Source: JALYNX01 sp035292685
GTDB lineage: Bacteria; Actinomycetota; Acidimicrobiia; Spongiisociales; ZC4RG35
NCBI GenBank assembly: GCA_035292685.1
Contig: DATDPP010000031.1
Span: forward strand, 1 to 64,000
Length of the DNA: 64,000 nt
Direction: 5' to 3'
Below are positions 17,992-26,920 of this stretch, in pieces; position 1 is the stretch's first letter, and every line of letters begins with the position of its first letter. A program made the translations under genes and the position numbers. The notes beneath the pieces were generated by a model that had not been told where the DNA came from, made no database searches, and saw nothing but the letters and a program-made list of their open reading frames with translations.

Positions 17992-18662
17992 CTAGACGCC
18001 TCCTCGAGCGGTCGGGCCAGGCCAACGCCCGCCACCGCGAGCGCCAGGTCGGTTGCGACCAGAACCAGTACCCAGGGAAGGATACTGGCGTCTCGGGCCA
18101 GTGCCTCCAGGGTCTGCGACGCCCCGATCACGAGGGGGAGAGCGAGTGGGGCCACGATGAGGGAGGCCAGCGCGGTGCGGTTGTTGAGACCGGCGGTGAC
18201 CTCTCCGGCGAGTGTCCCCAGTTCGGTCAGGCCGATGGCGACCAGCACCGAGGAGAGCACCACCGGGCCCAGCCAGCCGTCCGGCAGCCGTGGGCTGTAG
18301 AGGACGATCATGGCGACCAGGAGGACGGCGAGAAAGCCGGTCATCAGAACCGCTCCCGAGATGGTGCGCCCGGCAAAGCGGGCCGCGGGGTCGACTCCGA
18401 GTAGCGCATAGAGGTCACGCCGCTCCCGGTCGTCGTGGGCCGCCTGGCGAAGGGCGACCTGCATCCCGAACAGGATCCCCAGCGCCCAAAACACCGCCGG
18501 CCCGAGTCGTGACACGGCGGTCAGGTCGACTCCGAGCGTCAGGGGGAAGATCAGGAGGGCGACGACCGCGAAAGGGAGCACGATCCGCATCGTGTCACCG
18601 AGCCGGCGCTCGACCCTGAGATCGACGCGGGCGATCTCGATGGCCTGGCTCCAGAAGCTCAT
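17988..18662 (-). CDS. ccmB: Heme exporter protein CcmB
   Basis: A 224-aa protein with six hydrophobic segments. Landmarks include an N-terminal IARVDLRVERR, RRDLYALLGVDPAARFAGR, and the C-terminal helices of the ABC-2-like CcmB family. With CcmA it forms the ABC module that uses ATP to release holo-CcmE. Its ATG overlaps the ccmA stop (ATGA). Confidence 0.9.
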   Translation of the reverse strand: MSFWSQAIEIARVDLRVERRLGDTMRIVLPFAVVALLIFPLTLGVDLTAVSRLGPAVFWALGILFGMQVALRQAAHDDRERRDLYALLGVDPAARFAGRTISGAVLMTGFLAVLLVAMIVLYSPRLPDGWLGPVVLSSVLVAIGLTELGTLAGEVTAGLNNRTALASLIVAPLALPLVIGASQTLEALARDASILPWVLVLVATDLALAVAGVGLARPLEEASR

Positions 18663-19303
18663 GGCTGTTGCTCCAGGTGGCCGAGTGACATTGAGAGAAG
18701 GCGGCTGGTGTGAGAAGCGAGCTGCCCGGCCTCATGAGACACCATCACGACCGCGCCCCCATCCGAAGTGGTTCGGGTGACCAGCGCTCCTATCAGCTCC
18801 TGGGCTTCGACATCGAGGCTGGTGAAAGGCTCGTCGAGCAGCAAGACGCGGGGAGCGGTGATCAGAAGACGGGCCACCTCGGCGCGACGCAGCATCCCGA
18901 ACGAGCTGACCTCCCCCCTTCTGGCGGCCACGTCGTCCAGACCGACTACCCGCAGTGCCTTCGCCACCTTTTCGTAACTGGCGCCGACAAGAGCGGCGGC
19001 GTGACGCAGGTTCTCCTCGAGGGTCAACTCGGGGATCACGGACGGCCGGTGTGAGAGCAGCCCGATTCGGGACCTCACGTCGTATACCGCCGGGGTCCCC
19101 AACCCCGCTCCCAACACCGAGCCGGAGCCTATGGCCGGAGCCAACAATGTCGCCAGCACCCGGAGGAGGGTGGTCTTGCCCACCCCGTTGGGGCCGGTCA
19201 CCCCCAACGAGTCGCCCGGGCCGAGGCTGAGGTCGATCCCACGAAGGACAGGCATCCCACCGAGTGAGACGCCGATTTGGCTGAGATCGATCAGGCGATC
19301 CAC
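18659..19303 (-). CDS. ccmA: Heme exporter ATP-binding protein CcmA
   Basis: A 214-aa ABC ATPase: Walker A GPNGVGKTT at about residue 38, a Q-loop region LLSHRPSVIPELTLEENL, a degenerate signature VSSFGMLRRAEVARLL, Walker B VLLLDEPFTSLD, and the switch His in MVSHEAGQL. FGM in place of SGG is common in CcmA. The GTG at 19303 is the only plausible start between the upstream gene stop (19345) and the P-loop. It lies 41 nt after the exonuclease gene, so the ccm operon may be read through from that SOS-box promoter. Confidence 0.88.
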   Translation of the reverse strand: MDRLIDLSQIGVSLGGMPVLRGIDLSLGPGDSLGVTGPNGVGKTTLLRVLATLLAPAIGSGSVLGAGLGTPAVYDVRSRIGLLSHRPSVIPELTLEENLRHAAALVGASYEKVAKALRVVGLDDVAARRGEVSSFGMLRRAEVARLLITAPRVLLLDEPFTSLDVEAQELIGALVTRTTSDGGAVVMVSHEAGQLASHTSRLLSMSLGHLEQQP

Positions 19304-19344
19304 ACCGGGAGTCTCACTGCCCCAATGGAGAGACTCAAGTTCGA

Positions 19345-20973
19345 TCAGAGCGTCTCGAGCCGACCCGCCCGGCGAATGGGGAGCGCCAGCGTCCCGGTCG
19401 CATCGATGAGACGGATCTCGGTGGTGTCGAGCCATCTCCAGACGAGGTCGGCTTCCTCTGCCATCTCGACACTGTGCGGGACCTGGTGACGTGCGCCGTC
19501 CTCGAGCGTCGGGGCCGGGCGCAGAGGAGGGGTGCGGTCGAGACGCCAGGTGGCGACAAGTCTCCCGTGGTCGATCAAGACCCGGCAACCGTCCCGGCTC
19601 TCGATTTCACAGAAACCGAGATCCCCCAATGATCTCCAGATCCATCGCCGATCGATGGCCCTGGCGAGCGCCCGGTGACGGTCTCTCAGCCAGCCCGCCT
19701 CCTCGTATCGATGTTGCCCTGCGAGTTGGGCCATCTTGTCGGCAAGGGGGGCGAGGAGGAGCTCCGGATCGTGATCGAGCCCCTCGATGAGGCGGTCGAC
19801 GGTTGGTCGATAACCCTCTCGGGAGAGCGAGCCGTCGCAGGGGCAGAGGGCGACACCGAGCTGTGCCGGAGCGCATTGGGCGTCGCGGGTGGAGGGGGAG
19901 GCACGACACCGTCGAATCAGAGTCGCATCCCATAGGGCGGCCACCACGAGGTCGGCAACCGGCTTCGAGCGAAACGGGCCGAGATAGGCGAGAGCGTCGT
20001 CCTTGAGGGTGCGGACCACGGACAGTCTGGGAAACGGCTCACGGGTCACTTTGACCCAATGTGAGGTCTTGGGCGGCCTCGACCGGCGGTTGTGCCGAGG
20101 TCGATGGGTGTGGATCAGCCTGAGCTCGGTGACCTCGGCCTCGAGGAGCGTCTCGCAAACCACATGATCGATGGAGGCAAGCTCACGCATCAGGTTGCCG
20201 ATGGTCCGCCTGCGGTCGCCGTAGAAGTACTGGCGCACCCGGGCCCGGAGATTGGTTGCCTTGCCGACATAGATCGGGGTGCCATGCCGGTCACGGAACA
20301 GGTAGACGCCGGGGCGCCGGGGGAGCGAGTCGCTGAGAGCGATCTTGGAGTAGAAGGCGGAGCCCCGCGCCCTTGGAAGCTGGAGGAGATCATCGAGATT
20401 GCTCACCCCGAGGTTCCCGGACCGTTCCAGCAGGGAATGGAGTACATGGGCGGTGGCCTGGGCGTCGTCGAGTGCACGGTGGATCGGAATGACCGGGCTC
20501 CGAAAGTGAGCGGCAAGGGTCTGCAGTCGCATGTTCCTCACCTCGTCACGCACCAGACGACGAGCCAGGGCTGCGGTGTCGACGGTGTCGTTGCCCAGCC
20601 GCTCGTAGCCGAGTCGACCGGCCGCGGCTTGGAGAAACGATATGTCGAAGCGCACATTGTGCCCAACAATCACCGAGTCTCCGATGAACTCCAAGAACGA
20701 GGGAAGGGCGGTGTGGATGGTCGGGGCGTCGATGACCATCGCCGCGGTGATACCGGTCAAGATGGTGATCGACGGCGGGATCGGGAGCCCAGGGTCCACC
20801 AGGGTGTGAAAGCTGCCGAGAAGCTCCCCACCCCGGTACTTGACGGCCCCGATCTCGGTGATGGCGCAGTTCTTTGGCGAGCCGCCTGTGGTCTCCAGGT
20901 CGAGGACACAGAACGTGACGTCGTACAGAGGTGTGGAGAGCTCGTCGAAACTGGGTTGGAGCAGGGCGGCCAC
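19345..20973 (-). CDS. DEDDh exonuclease fused to GIY-YIG endonuclease (UvrC-like) domain
   Basis: A 542-aa protein. Residues about 20-185 are a DEDDh 3'-5' exonuclease like the Pol III epsilon subunit (VLDLETTG, GHNVRFDISFL, HRALDDAQATAHVL). Residues about 215-310 are a GIY-YIG nuclease (GVYLFRDRHGTPIYVGKATNLRARVRQYF-type core). A Cys cluster (CRASP...CAPAQ...CPCDG) and a UvrB-interacting-like segment (YEEAGWLRDR) follow. This is the actinobacterial repair protein related to Rv2191. GTG 20973 lies 18 nt from a perfect SOS box, so DNA damage induction is very likely. Confidence 0.9.
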   Translation of the reverse strand: MAALLQPSFDELSTPLYDVTFCVLDLETTGGSPKNCAITEIGAVKYRGGELLGSFHTLVDPGLPIPPSITILTGITAAMVIDAPTIHTALPSFLEFIGDSVIVGHNVRFDISFLQAAAGRLGYERLGNDTVDTAALARRLVRDEVRNMRLQTLAAHFRSPVIPIHRALDDAQATAHVLHSLLERSGNLGVSNLDDLLQLPRARGSAFYSKIALSDSLPRRPGVYLFRDRHGTPIYVGKATNLRARVRQYFYGDRRRTIGNLMRELASIDHVVCETLLEAEVTELRLIHTHRPRHNRRSRPPKTSHWVKVTREPFPRLSVVRTLKDDALAYLGPFRSKPVADLVVAALWDATLIRRCRASPSTRDAQCAPAQLGVALCPCDGSLSREGYRPTVDRLIEGLDHDPELLLAPLADKMAQLAGQHRYEEAGWLRDRHRALARAIDRRWIWRSLGDLGFCEIESRDGCRVLIDHGRLVATWRLDRTPPLRPAPTLEDGARHQVPHSVEMAEEADLVWRWLDTTEIRLIDATGTLALPIRRAGRLETL

Positions 20974-20991
20974 GGCCGGTTTGAGGCTATC

Positions 20992-21007
20992 TCGAACATA
21001 TGTTCGA
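20992..21007. promoter_or_regulatory. LexA-binding SOS box
   Basis: TCGAACATATGTTCGA is a perfect 16-bp palindrome that fits the actinobacterial SOS consensus TCGAAC-N4-GTTCGA. On the minus strand a -10-like TAGCCT follows it closely, then GTG 20973, so LexA bound here would block RNA polymerase. The gene on the other side ends at 21018 and is not controlled from here. Confidence 0.9.
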
Positions 21008-21017
21008 TGTCAAGCGA

Positions 21018-21806
21018 TCAATGACCCGGCGCCGGCGCCTGTTGCCGCCGGGCCTCGTAGGCAAGCAGCGCCATGGTCACCGATGCGTTCAGCGAATCGG
21101 TGAGACCCAGCATCGGTATCGAGACCAGGTTGTCTGCCGCCTGCCGGGCCTCGGTGGTCAAACCCCGATGCTCCGAGCCCACGAGCAGCGCGATCGGCGC
21201 CCCGAGGTCTGCCGACCAGAGGTCAACGTCGGCGGAAGGGTCTGCCGCCACCAGGTGGATCCTGCGCTCCCGGAGCCAGACGATCGCTGATTCGAGGTCG
21301 GTCACCACGATCGGGACGGTGAACAGGGCACCGGTCGAGGAGCGTCCGACGTTGGGGTTGAACGGGTCGATCTCGGGGTCGGCCGCGATCACCGCGTCGG
21401 CGCCGACCGCGTCGGCAGTCCGCAGGATTGCCCCCAGGTTTCCCGGCTTCTCGACACCCTCGGCCATCAGGAGCAAGGTGCGGGGACCGGTCTCGAGACG
21501 GTCGATCCCCACGTCGAATTGGTCGAATACCGCGATCACGCCCTCGTCCGATCCCCGATAGGAGGCACGGGACAGGATCCGCGAAGAGCAGGCGAACAGG
21601 AGCGCGCCCGAAGAGCTGGCGGGGTCAAAGCGGTCCCGGTCGTAGTAGATCTCTCGCGGTTGATGGCCGGCGCCGACTGCCCGGGCCAGGAGGCGTGGCC
21701 CCTCGACGATGAACACACCGTTCCGATCACGATTTCTCCGATCGCGCAAACCAACGAGCGTCTTGATGCGGGGGTTCGCGGACGAGGTGATGATCTGATC
21801 CGGCAT
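21018..21806 (-). CDS. TrmH/SpoU family RNA 2'-O-methyltransferase
   Basis: A 262-aa protein. The N-terminal substrate-binding part (SSANPRIKTLVGLRDRR...GVFIVEGPRLL) resembles the L30e-like domain of 23S rRNA methyltransferases. The SPOUT knot carries motif 1 EGVEKPGNLGAILRTA, motif 2 LLVGSEHRGL and motif 3 IPMLGLTDSLNASV. These enzymes methylate ribose in tRNA or 23S rRNA using SAM; the target base cannot be told from sequence. ATG 21806 starts 3 nt after the nitroreductase stop, so both are co-transcribed. Confidence 0.88.
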   Translation of the reverse strand: MPDQIITSSANPRIKTLVGLRDRRNRDRNGVFIVEGPRLLARAVGAGHQPREIYYDRDRFDPASSSGALLFACSSRILSRASYRGSDEGVIAVFDQFDVGIDRLETGPRTLLLMAEGVEKPGNLGAILRTADAVGADAVIAADPEIDPFNPNVGRSSTGALFTVPIVVTDLESAIVWLRERRIHLVAADPSADVDLWSADLGAPIALLVGSEHRGLTTEARQAADNLVSIPMLGLTDSLNASVTMALLAYEARRQQAPAPGH

Positions 21807-21808
21807 GG

Positions 21809-22414
21809 CTATCCGCTCCACGAATCCCAATGGACGATCGACTCCCGTGACCTTCGCCCTCGGTCGAGACTCGCCGAGCGCCGGTCAGGCGCCGGTTTGC
21901 CCACCGTCACCACTCCGATCGGTTGATGGTCCGCAGGCAGGCTCAGCAGCGAGGCCAGCTCGGGCAACGAATGAACACCAAGGAAACCGGCGGCGAGGCC
22001 CTCGTCGACCGCAGCGAGGAGGACCGCCATCAACCCGGCGCCGGCGTCGACCCACCAGTAGGGAACGGGCCAATCCATCTCCTCACCGTCGGGCCCCAGC
22101 TTGTCAGGTTGGCGATAACGCTCTCGATACACCTCTTCACTGACGCTGACCACGATGTGGGCCGGAGCTCTCGAGATCCATGGATCGAACCCTTTCGCCA
22201 TGTAATCGCCCTCGTCGGCGAGTTGGGCGATGGCGAGTCGTGTTTCGGCATCGGTCACCACCACAAACCCGAGGCCCTGTGAGAAGCCGGCTGACGGAGC
22301 CCGCAGCCCGGCGTCGACAATGCGGTTCAGGCTCTCGATCGGGATTTGGTCCGGGAGGTAGTTGCGGACCATTCGGCGCCGGGCGATGACGTCTCGAAAC
22401 TCCATGACTGACAT
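21809..22414 (-). CDS. Nitroreductase family protein (FMN-dependent)
   Basis: A 201-aa protein with the FMN-binding pattern RRRMVRNYLPDQIP at the N terminus (R-R-x-R/K loop), LRAPSAGFSQGLGFVVV, and ESxxxxxxGFLGVHSLPE in the C-terminal half. These enzymes reduce nitro groups, quinones or cofactor precursors with NAD(P)H; the substrate is unknown. The start at ATG 22414 is chosen over an upstream GTG-like extension because homology begins at EFRDVIARRR. ATG 22405 is also possible. Confidence 0.82.
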   Translation of the reverse strand: MSVMEFRDVIARRRMVRNYLPDQIPIESLNRIVDAGLRAPSAGFSQGLGFVVVTDAETRLAIAQLADEGDYMAKGFDPWISRAPAHIVVSVSEEVYRERYRQPDKLGPDGEEMDWPVPYWWVDAGAGLMAVLLAAVDEGLAAGFLGVHSLPELASLLSLPADHQPIGVVTVGKPAPDRRSASLDRGRRSRESIVHWDSWSG

Positions 22415-22521
22415 CTTGTCACCGATGACGACGATGATGTCGGAGGCCGGTCCCACAATCCCCGGGAAACCGCTTAACGTGTGCGGACCTGGTGCCTGGA
22501 GTCGATCACGGAGGGAACCGA

Positions 22522-23427
22522 ATGGCGGTCATGGGTCAGGGAACAGGCGGGTTCTCCGTTGTGTGGACCAGGGGCAAAGGGTGCTCCGAGCTGGCCGACC
22601 TCCTGACGGGTGGCCGTTCCAATCGGCTCTCCGGCGACCTGGCCGAGGGGTGCATCAACCACCGGGCCGACCTGCTGGTCTCACGACGTCTGCCCGGGTC
22701 CTTCGACCTGGTGAATGTCGCGGTTCCCCTGGCTTTCGTGCCCGAGAACGTGACGGCGGTGGTTGCCACCGTGGCCGGTGGACCACACTCCATCCTGGCC
22801 GCTCAAACCGCGGCTCTGGTGGGAGCGAGCCTCGGGGTCGAAGCCGAGATGGTTTCTGCATCGGGCCCCGGTGATGACCCATCCGCAGCTCAAAAGACGC
22901 TCGATAGGATCGCGGCCGTCGTGCCAGAGATCCGGGGGCGGGTTGTAGGGGTCGATGGGATCAGCAGCCTCGCCCACGATTTGGACGAGGGATCGTTGCT
23001 GGTGTTGGGTGCCCCGGGTGGCTCCTGGCTGCAGCGTTCGATGCTGGGCCCCGGGGCGCGTTTGAGAAGCAAGGCCCACGCTGGAGCGGTAGTGGTGCGC
23101 AGCGCTCCCGACCGGGTCTTCCGTTGGATGGGGGAGCCGGTGTTCGTCGGGCCGATGCGTCAGGCGAACGACACCCTGCGGATCCACGATGAGAGAGTGC
23201 TGGCGGTGGCAGATCAGGGGGTGCTCATCGGGTTGGTGCGGAGGGAGCGGTTGGAGGTGTCCGGTGACGATCCGGTCGCCTCCATCATGGAAGCGGCACT
23301 ATCCGCGAAAATCGACGAGACCCTGGCGGAGGCGCGAGCGTTGGAGCCCACATTCGGCGCCGACCCGATCCCGGTGACGGACCATGAAGAGCACCTCGTT
23401 GGTGGCTTGTCATTGCCTGCGGCCTGA
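22522..23427 (+). CDS. Universal stress protein-like domain with C-terminal CBS-like region
   Basis: A 301-aa protein. Residues about 60-200 look like a USP-type fold: LVNVAVPLAFV..., ILAAQTAALVGASLGVEAEMV, and LLVLGAPGGSWLQRSMLGPGARLRSKAHAGAVVVR, which mirrors the G-x2-G-x9-G phosphate-binding loop of ATP-type USPs. Residues about 205-290 resemble one CBS repeat (VFVGPMRQANDTLRIHDERVLAVADQGVLIGLVRRERL). Nucleotide sensing is plausible but inferred. ATG 22522 is set by a GGAGGG site 6 nt upstream. Confidence 0.6.
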   Translation: MAVMGQGTGGFSVVWTRGKGCSELADLLTGGRSNRLSGDLAEGCINHRADLLVSRRLPGSFDLVNVAVPLAFVPENVTAVVATVAGGPHSILAAQTAALVGASLGVEAEMVSASGPGDDPSAAQKTLDRIAAVVPEIRGRVVGVDGISSLAHDLDEGSLLVLGAPGGSWLQRSMLGPGARLRSKAHAGAVVVRSAPDRVFRWMGEPVFVGPMRQANDTLRIHDERVLAVADQGVLIGLVRRERLEVSGDDPVASIMEAALSAKIDETLAEARALEPTFGADPIPVTDHEEHLVGGLSLPAA

Positions 23428-23434
23428 ATCCGGC

Positions 23435-23440
23435 CAGAAT
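23435..23440 (+). promoter_or_regulatory. -10-like element before a leaderless GTG
   Basis: CAGAAT at 23435-23440 ends 8 nt before GTG 23449, which has no ribosome site. This is consistent with a leaderless mRNA. Confidence 0.4.
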
Positions 23441-23448
23441 CAACCATC

Positions 23449-24360
23449 GTGAAACTTGGGACCTTTCTGTGGGGCACCTTTTGGGTCGTCGTCGCCCTCG
23501 CTCTGGTGTTCCATGTCGTCGGCGGCTGGTACTTCTCCAGCGAGTTGATCCAGGATGGTTTCGCCATCCAGCCCGATGACCTCGCCTATCCCGGCCCTGA
23601 TCTTGGACTGGAGCAGGTTTCGTACACGACACCACTCGGAGAGATGGATGCTTGGTATCTCCCCGCCGGAGGTCCCACCTGGGTCATCCACGTCCACGGA
23701 AAAGGGACCACCCCGGACGAGGCCGAACCGCTGTTTGCACCGCTCCAGGATGCGGGCTATCCCCAACTCGCCATCACCTATCGCAACGACGACGATCAAC
23801 CCCAGGATCCGAGCGGCTACTACCAGTACGGGGCCACCGAATGGGAGGACGTGGCGGGGGCGGTGGCCTATGCCGTGGACAACGGGGCCGAGCACGTGGT
23901 GCTCAATGGCTATTCGACAGGTGGCAGCCATGTCATGGCCTTCATGTATCGCCAGACCCTCGAGCCGGTGAGCGGGGTGTTGTTGGACTCGCCGAATCTC
24001 GACGTGGGTGAGACGGTCGACTTCAACGCGGCGCAGCGTGATTTGCCTTTGCTGCCGTTCAATGTCCCTCCCACGCTCAGCGCGGTGGCGCAGTTCTTCA
24101 CCTCGCTTCGGATCGGAGTCAACTGGAAGTCGTTGGACTACGTCGAAGGGGTGGACGTCTATTTGCGCCAACCCGTCTTGATCCATCATGGGACCGAGGA
24201 TCAGTCGGTTCCGGTGAAGGAGAGCGTCGACTTCGCGGCAGCCGCACCGGACCTCGTCACCCTGATCCAGGTGGAAGGGGCGGATCATGTCGGCTCCTTC
24301 GACGCCGACCCGGGGAAGTACACCGCGGAAGTGCTGGCGTTCCTCGACCAAGCCGGTTGA
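23449..24360 (+). CDS. Membrane-anchored alpha/beta hydrolase
   Basis: A 303-aa protein: one N-terminal transmembrane helix (about residues 5-25), then an alpha/beta-hydrolase domain facing outward. Catalytic residues are visible: Ser in LNGYSTGGSH, Asp in HHGTEDQSVPV and His in GADHVGSF. An HVHGKG oxyanion segment precedes them. The substrate is unknown; the family includes esterases and peptidases acting on small molecules. Confidence 0.8.
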   Translation: MKLGTFLWGTFWVVVALALVFHVVGGWYFSSELIQDGFAIQPDDLAYPGPDLGLEQVSYTTPLGEMDAWYLPAGGPTWVIHVHGKGTTPDEAEPLFAPLQDAGYPQLAITYRNDDDQPQDPSGYYQYGATEWEDVAGAVAYAVDNGAEHVVLNGYSTGGSHVMAFMYRQTLEPVSGVLLDSPNLDVGETVDFNAAQRDLPLLPFNVPPTLSAVAQFFTSLRIGVNWKSLDYVEGVDVYLRQPVLIHHGTEDQSVPVKESVDFAAAAPDLVTLIQVEGADHVGSFDADPGKYTAEVLAFLDQAG

Positions 24361-24377
24361 TCCAGCGCCTCCTCACG

Positions 24378-24383
24378 TAGGGT
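24378..24383 (+). promoter_or_regulatory. -10-like element of the opu operon
   Basis: TAGGGT ends 10 nt before GTG 24394. No Shine-Dalgarno sequence lies between, so the first gene of the transporter operon may be leaderless. Confidence 0.4.
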
Positions 24384-24393
24384 CTCCTCAATC

Positions 24394-25509
24394 GTGGGCT
24401 CCCAGGTGCAAACCGACACCATGATCCGTCTCGACAACGTCGCCAAGGTGTTTGCAGGCGCCAGCCAGCCGGCGGTGGCCAATTTGAGTCTCGATGTCGA
24501 TCGGGGTGAGTTGGTGGTGTTACTCGGCCCATCGGGGTGCGGCAAGACCACCACCTTGAAGATGATCAACCGGCTGATCGAGCCGACCTCAGGGCGAATC
24601 GAGGTCGATGGCCGGGACGTGATGTCGGTCCCTCCCCACGAGTTGAGACGTTCGATCGGCTACGTCATCCAGGAGGTCGGGCTGTTTCCACATCGCACCA
24701 TCGCCCAGAACATGGCGACGGTTCCCAAGCTCCTGGGATGGGATGCCGGCCGCATCAACGAGCGGGTGGCGGAGCTGACCGTGCTCGTCGGCTTGGACCG
24801 GTCGATGCTGGAGAGATATCCCACAGAGCTCTCCGGTGGCCAGCAACAGAGGGTTGGAGTGGCTCGGGCGTTGGCGGCCGACCCACCGGTTCTGCTCATG
24901 GACGAGCCGTTCGGGGCGGTTGACCCGATTGTGAGAGGGCATCTTCAATGGGAGTTCCTCGAGCTCCAATCCAGACTCGGGAAGACCGTCGTCTTCGTGA
25001 CCCACGACATCGACGAGGCGATCCTCCTCGGGTCGCGCATCGCCATCCTCAACGTCGGGGGAGTGCTCGAGCAGCACGACACCCCCGAGCGGATTCTGGC
25101 GAGCCCCGCCAACGAATTCGTCGAGTCGTTCATCGGGGGAGAGCGCGGGCTGAGGCGGCTTGCCTTGCGACCGATCGGCGAAGCCGTGGTGTCGAGGGGG
25201 CCGGTGATCGATATCACCGGCACTCCGGATGAGGCGGTCAGGCTAATGGAAGAGCATGGCGTCTCCTGGGTCGGGTTGCTCTCCGGTGATCAGCTTCTGG
25301 GCTGGGTCGATGCATCCGAGATCGATGGGCGACCCCTTGCCGCGCTCACCCCTCGCGAGTTCCTTGTGAGCCTCCGCAGCGATTCCTCCCTGCGGTCTGC
25401 GCTCGACGCCGTGGTCACCAGTCACGCCCGAATGGCGGTGGTGGTCGACGACGGTATCTACCGGGGGATGGTGGACTTGGAGGCGATCGCCGAGGAGATA
25501 ACGGAATGA
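24394..25509 (+). CDS. opuCA: Osmoprotectant (glycine betaine/choline type) ABC transporter ATP-binding protein with CBS domains
   Basis: A 371-aa ABC ATPase: Walker A LGPSGCGKTTT, Q-loop YVIQEVGLFPHRT, signature LSGGQQQRVGVARAL, Walker B VLLMDEPFGAVDP and switch His FVTHDIDEA. The C-terminal 120 residues contain two CBS-type repeats (VIDITGTPDEAVRLMEE...; SSLRSALDAVVTSHARMAVVVDDG), which in OpuA/OpuC sense ionic strength or cyclic di-AMP. It drives uptake of compatible solutes. ATG 24421 is an alternative start. The stop overlaps the first permease ATG. Confidence 0.92.
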   Translation: MGSQVQTDTMIRLDNVAKVFAGASQPAVANLSLDVDRGELVVLLGPSGCGKTTTLKMINRLIEPTSGRIEVDGRDVMSVPPHELRRSIGYVIQEVGLFPHRTIAQNMATVPKLLGWDAGRINERVAELTVLVGLDRSMLERYPTELSGGQQQRVGVARALAADPPVLLMDEPFGAVDPIVRGHLQWEFLELQSRLGKTVVFVTHDIDEAILLGSRIAILNVGGVLEQHDTPERILASPANEFVESFIGGERGLRRLALRPIGEAVVSRGPVIDITGTPDEAVRLMEEHGVSWVGLLSGDQLLGWVDASEIDGRPLAALTPREFLVSLRSDSSLRSALDAVVTSHARMAVVVDDGIYRGMVDLEAIAEEITE

Positions 25510-26195
25510 TCCTTGCCCAGGCAGCCTCTTCCCTCTTCGACTGGGATTGGGTGGGCCGCAACATCGACTCGATCTGGCGGAGGACGGTGGAGCACCTTGC
25601 GCTGACCGGCGTTGCCCTCGTCGCAGGCATCGTGATTGCGTCGGCTCTTGCGGCGGTTGCGATACGGAAACCCAGGACCTACCCGACGATCACGGCGGCG
25701 ACGGGTCTGCTCTACACGATCCCCGCGCTCGCCGTGTTCGCCCTGGTTGCCCCCTTGGTGGGGATTGGCACCGTCACCCAGAGATTCATCACTGCCGAGA
25801 TCGCGCTCATCAGCTACACCCTCCTCATCCTCATCCGCAACATCGTGACCGGGGTCAACGGAGTCCCGGCAGGGGTGAGGGAGGCAGCCGCCGGCATGGG
25901 GTACAGCGAAGGAGAGCGGATCCGACAGATCGAATTGCCGCTCGCCTTGCCGGCGGTGATGGCTGGGATCAGGATCGCCACGGTCACCGTCATCGGATTG
26001 GTCACCGTCACTTCGCTGCTAGGCCTGGGAGGTCTCGGTTTCTTCATCCTCGACGGGCTGCGGCGGTCGATCATCTTCCCCACCGAGATAATTGTGGGCG
26101 TGGTGCTGTCGGTGGCCCTGGCCGCGGCGCTCGACATCGGCCTGCTGGGCATCGGGCGGGTGCTCACGCCTTGGGCGCGGGAAGGCGATCGGTGA
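25506..26195 (+). CDS. opuCB: Osmoprotectant ABC transporter permease
   Basis: A 229-aa permease with five to six transmembrane segments and the binding-protein-dependent EAA-loop-like GVNGVPAGVREAAAGMGYSEGERIRQIELP. The sequence LLYTIPALAVFALVAPLVGIG is characteristic of OpuC/QAT permeases. It starts with an ATGA overlap to the ATPase and ends in a TGATG overlap with the second permease. The two permeases likely form a heterodimer. Confidence 0.9.
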   Translation: MILAQAASSLFDWDWVGRNIDSIWRRTVEHLALTGVALVAGIVIASALAAVAIRKPRTYPTITAATGLLYTIPALAVFALVAPLVGIGTVTQRFITAEIALISYTLLILIRNIVTGVNGVPAGVREAAAGMGYSEGERIRQIELPLALPAVMAGIRIATVTVIGLVTVTSLLGLGGLGFFILDGLRRSIIFPTEIIVGVVLSVALAAALDIGLLGIGRVLTPWAREGDR

Positions 26196-26920
26196 TGGGA
26201 TTCCTCTCCGACCTCGTCTCGTGGTTCGGCGAGCCCGGAAGGTGGGCCGGCGACGACGGGATCCTTCCCCGGGCCCTGGAACATCTCTGGCTCGCCGCGC
26301 TCCCGATGCTGATCGCGGTGACGGTGGCGTTGCCGATCGCGGTGTGGCTCGGTCATCGGCGGATTGGTGGTTTGGCCGCCAACGCAGCCGCGAATATCGG
26401 GCGAGCGATCCCCTCGTTCGGGTTGATAATCCTGGCCGCGATCTTCTTCGCACGCGCCGGGGTCAGTCTGCGGTTCTGGCCGGCGGCGGTCGCCCTGCTC
26501 GCCTTGGCCATCCCTCCGATCTACACCAACGCCTATACCGCCATCGTCACCGTTCCCCGAGAGACGGTCGAAGCGGCAAAGGGCATGGGGTTCACCGACA
26601 ACGAGGTGCTCTGGGGGGTGGAAGTGCCCATCGGCGCCCCGCTCATCTTTGCCGGGATCCGCATCTCGTTCATCCAGGTGCTGGCCACTGTTCCCCTGGC
26701 CGCGGTGCTCTCATCGGGAGGTGGGCTCGGTCAATACGTCGTTCGGGGCTTCGCCCAGGGGCCCGGGGGCCGGGTGGAGGTGTTCGCCGGCGCCCTTCTG
26801 ATCGCGGTCCTCACCCTGGGAGCCGACTGGCTGTTGTCCCGGGGCGAGCGGTGGGTCCTCCCCGAGGGCCGTCGGCCTCGCTCTTCGGAGGAGATCAGGG
26901 CCGCAGCCTCGATCTCCTGA
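26195..26920 (+). CDS. opuCD: Osmoprotectant ABC transporter permease, second subunit
   Basis: A 241-aa permease homologous to the preceding gene: AIPSFGLIILAAIFF, IPPIYTNAYTAIVTVPRETVEAAKGMGFTDNEVLWGVEVP (EAA loop) and GGGLGQYVVRGFA. The longer open frame to the left is a shadow inside the first permease gene; the real start is ATG 26195 (or GTG 26192). The hydrophilic N terminus and a basic C-terminal tail are cytoplasmic. Confidence 0.9.
   Translation: MGFLSDLVSWFGEPGRWAGDDGILPRALEHLWLAALPMLIAVTVALPIAVWLGHRRIGGLAANAAANIGRAIPSFGLIILAAIFFARAGVSLRFWPAAVALLALAIPPIYTNAYTAIVTVPRETVEAAKGMGFTDNEVLWGVEVPIGAPLIFAGIRISFIQVLATVPLAAVLSSGGGLGQYVVRGFAQGPGGRVEVFAGALLIAVLTLGADWLLSRGERWVLPEGRRPRSSEEIRAAASIS

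Noticed and set aside
20092..21024. 310-aa plus-strand open frame over the exonuclease gene
   Set aside because: Antisense to a well-supported DEDDh/GIY-YIG gene and lacks recognisable domains.
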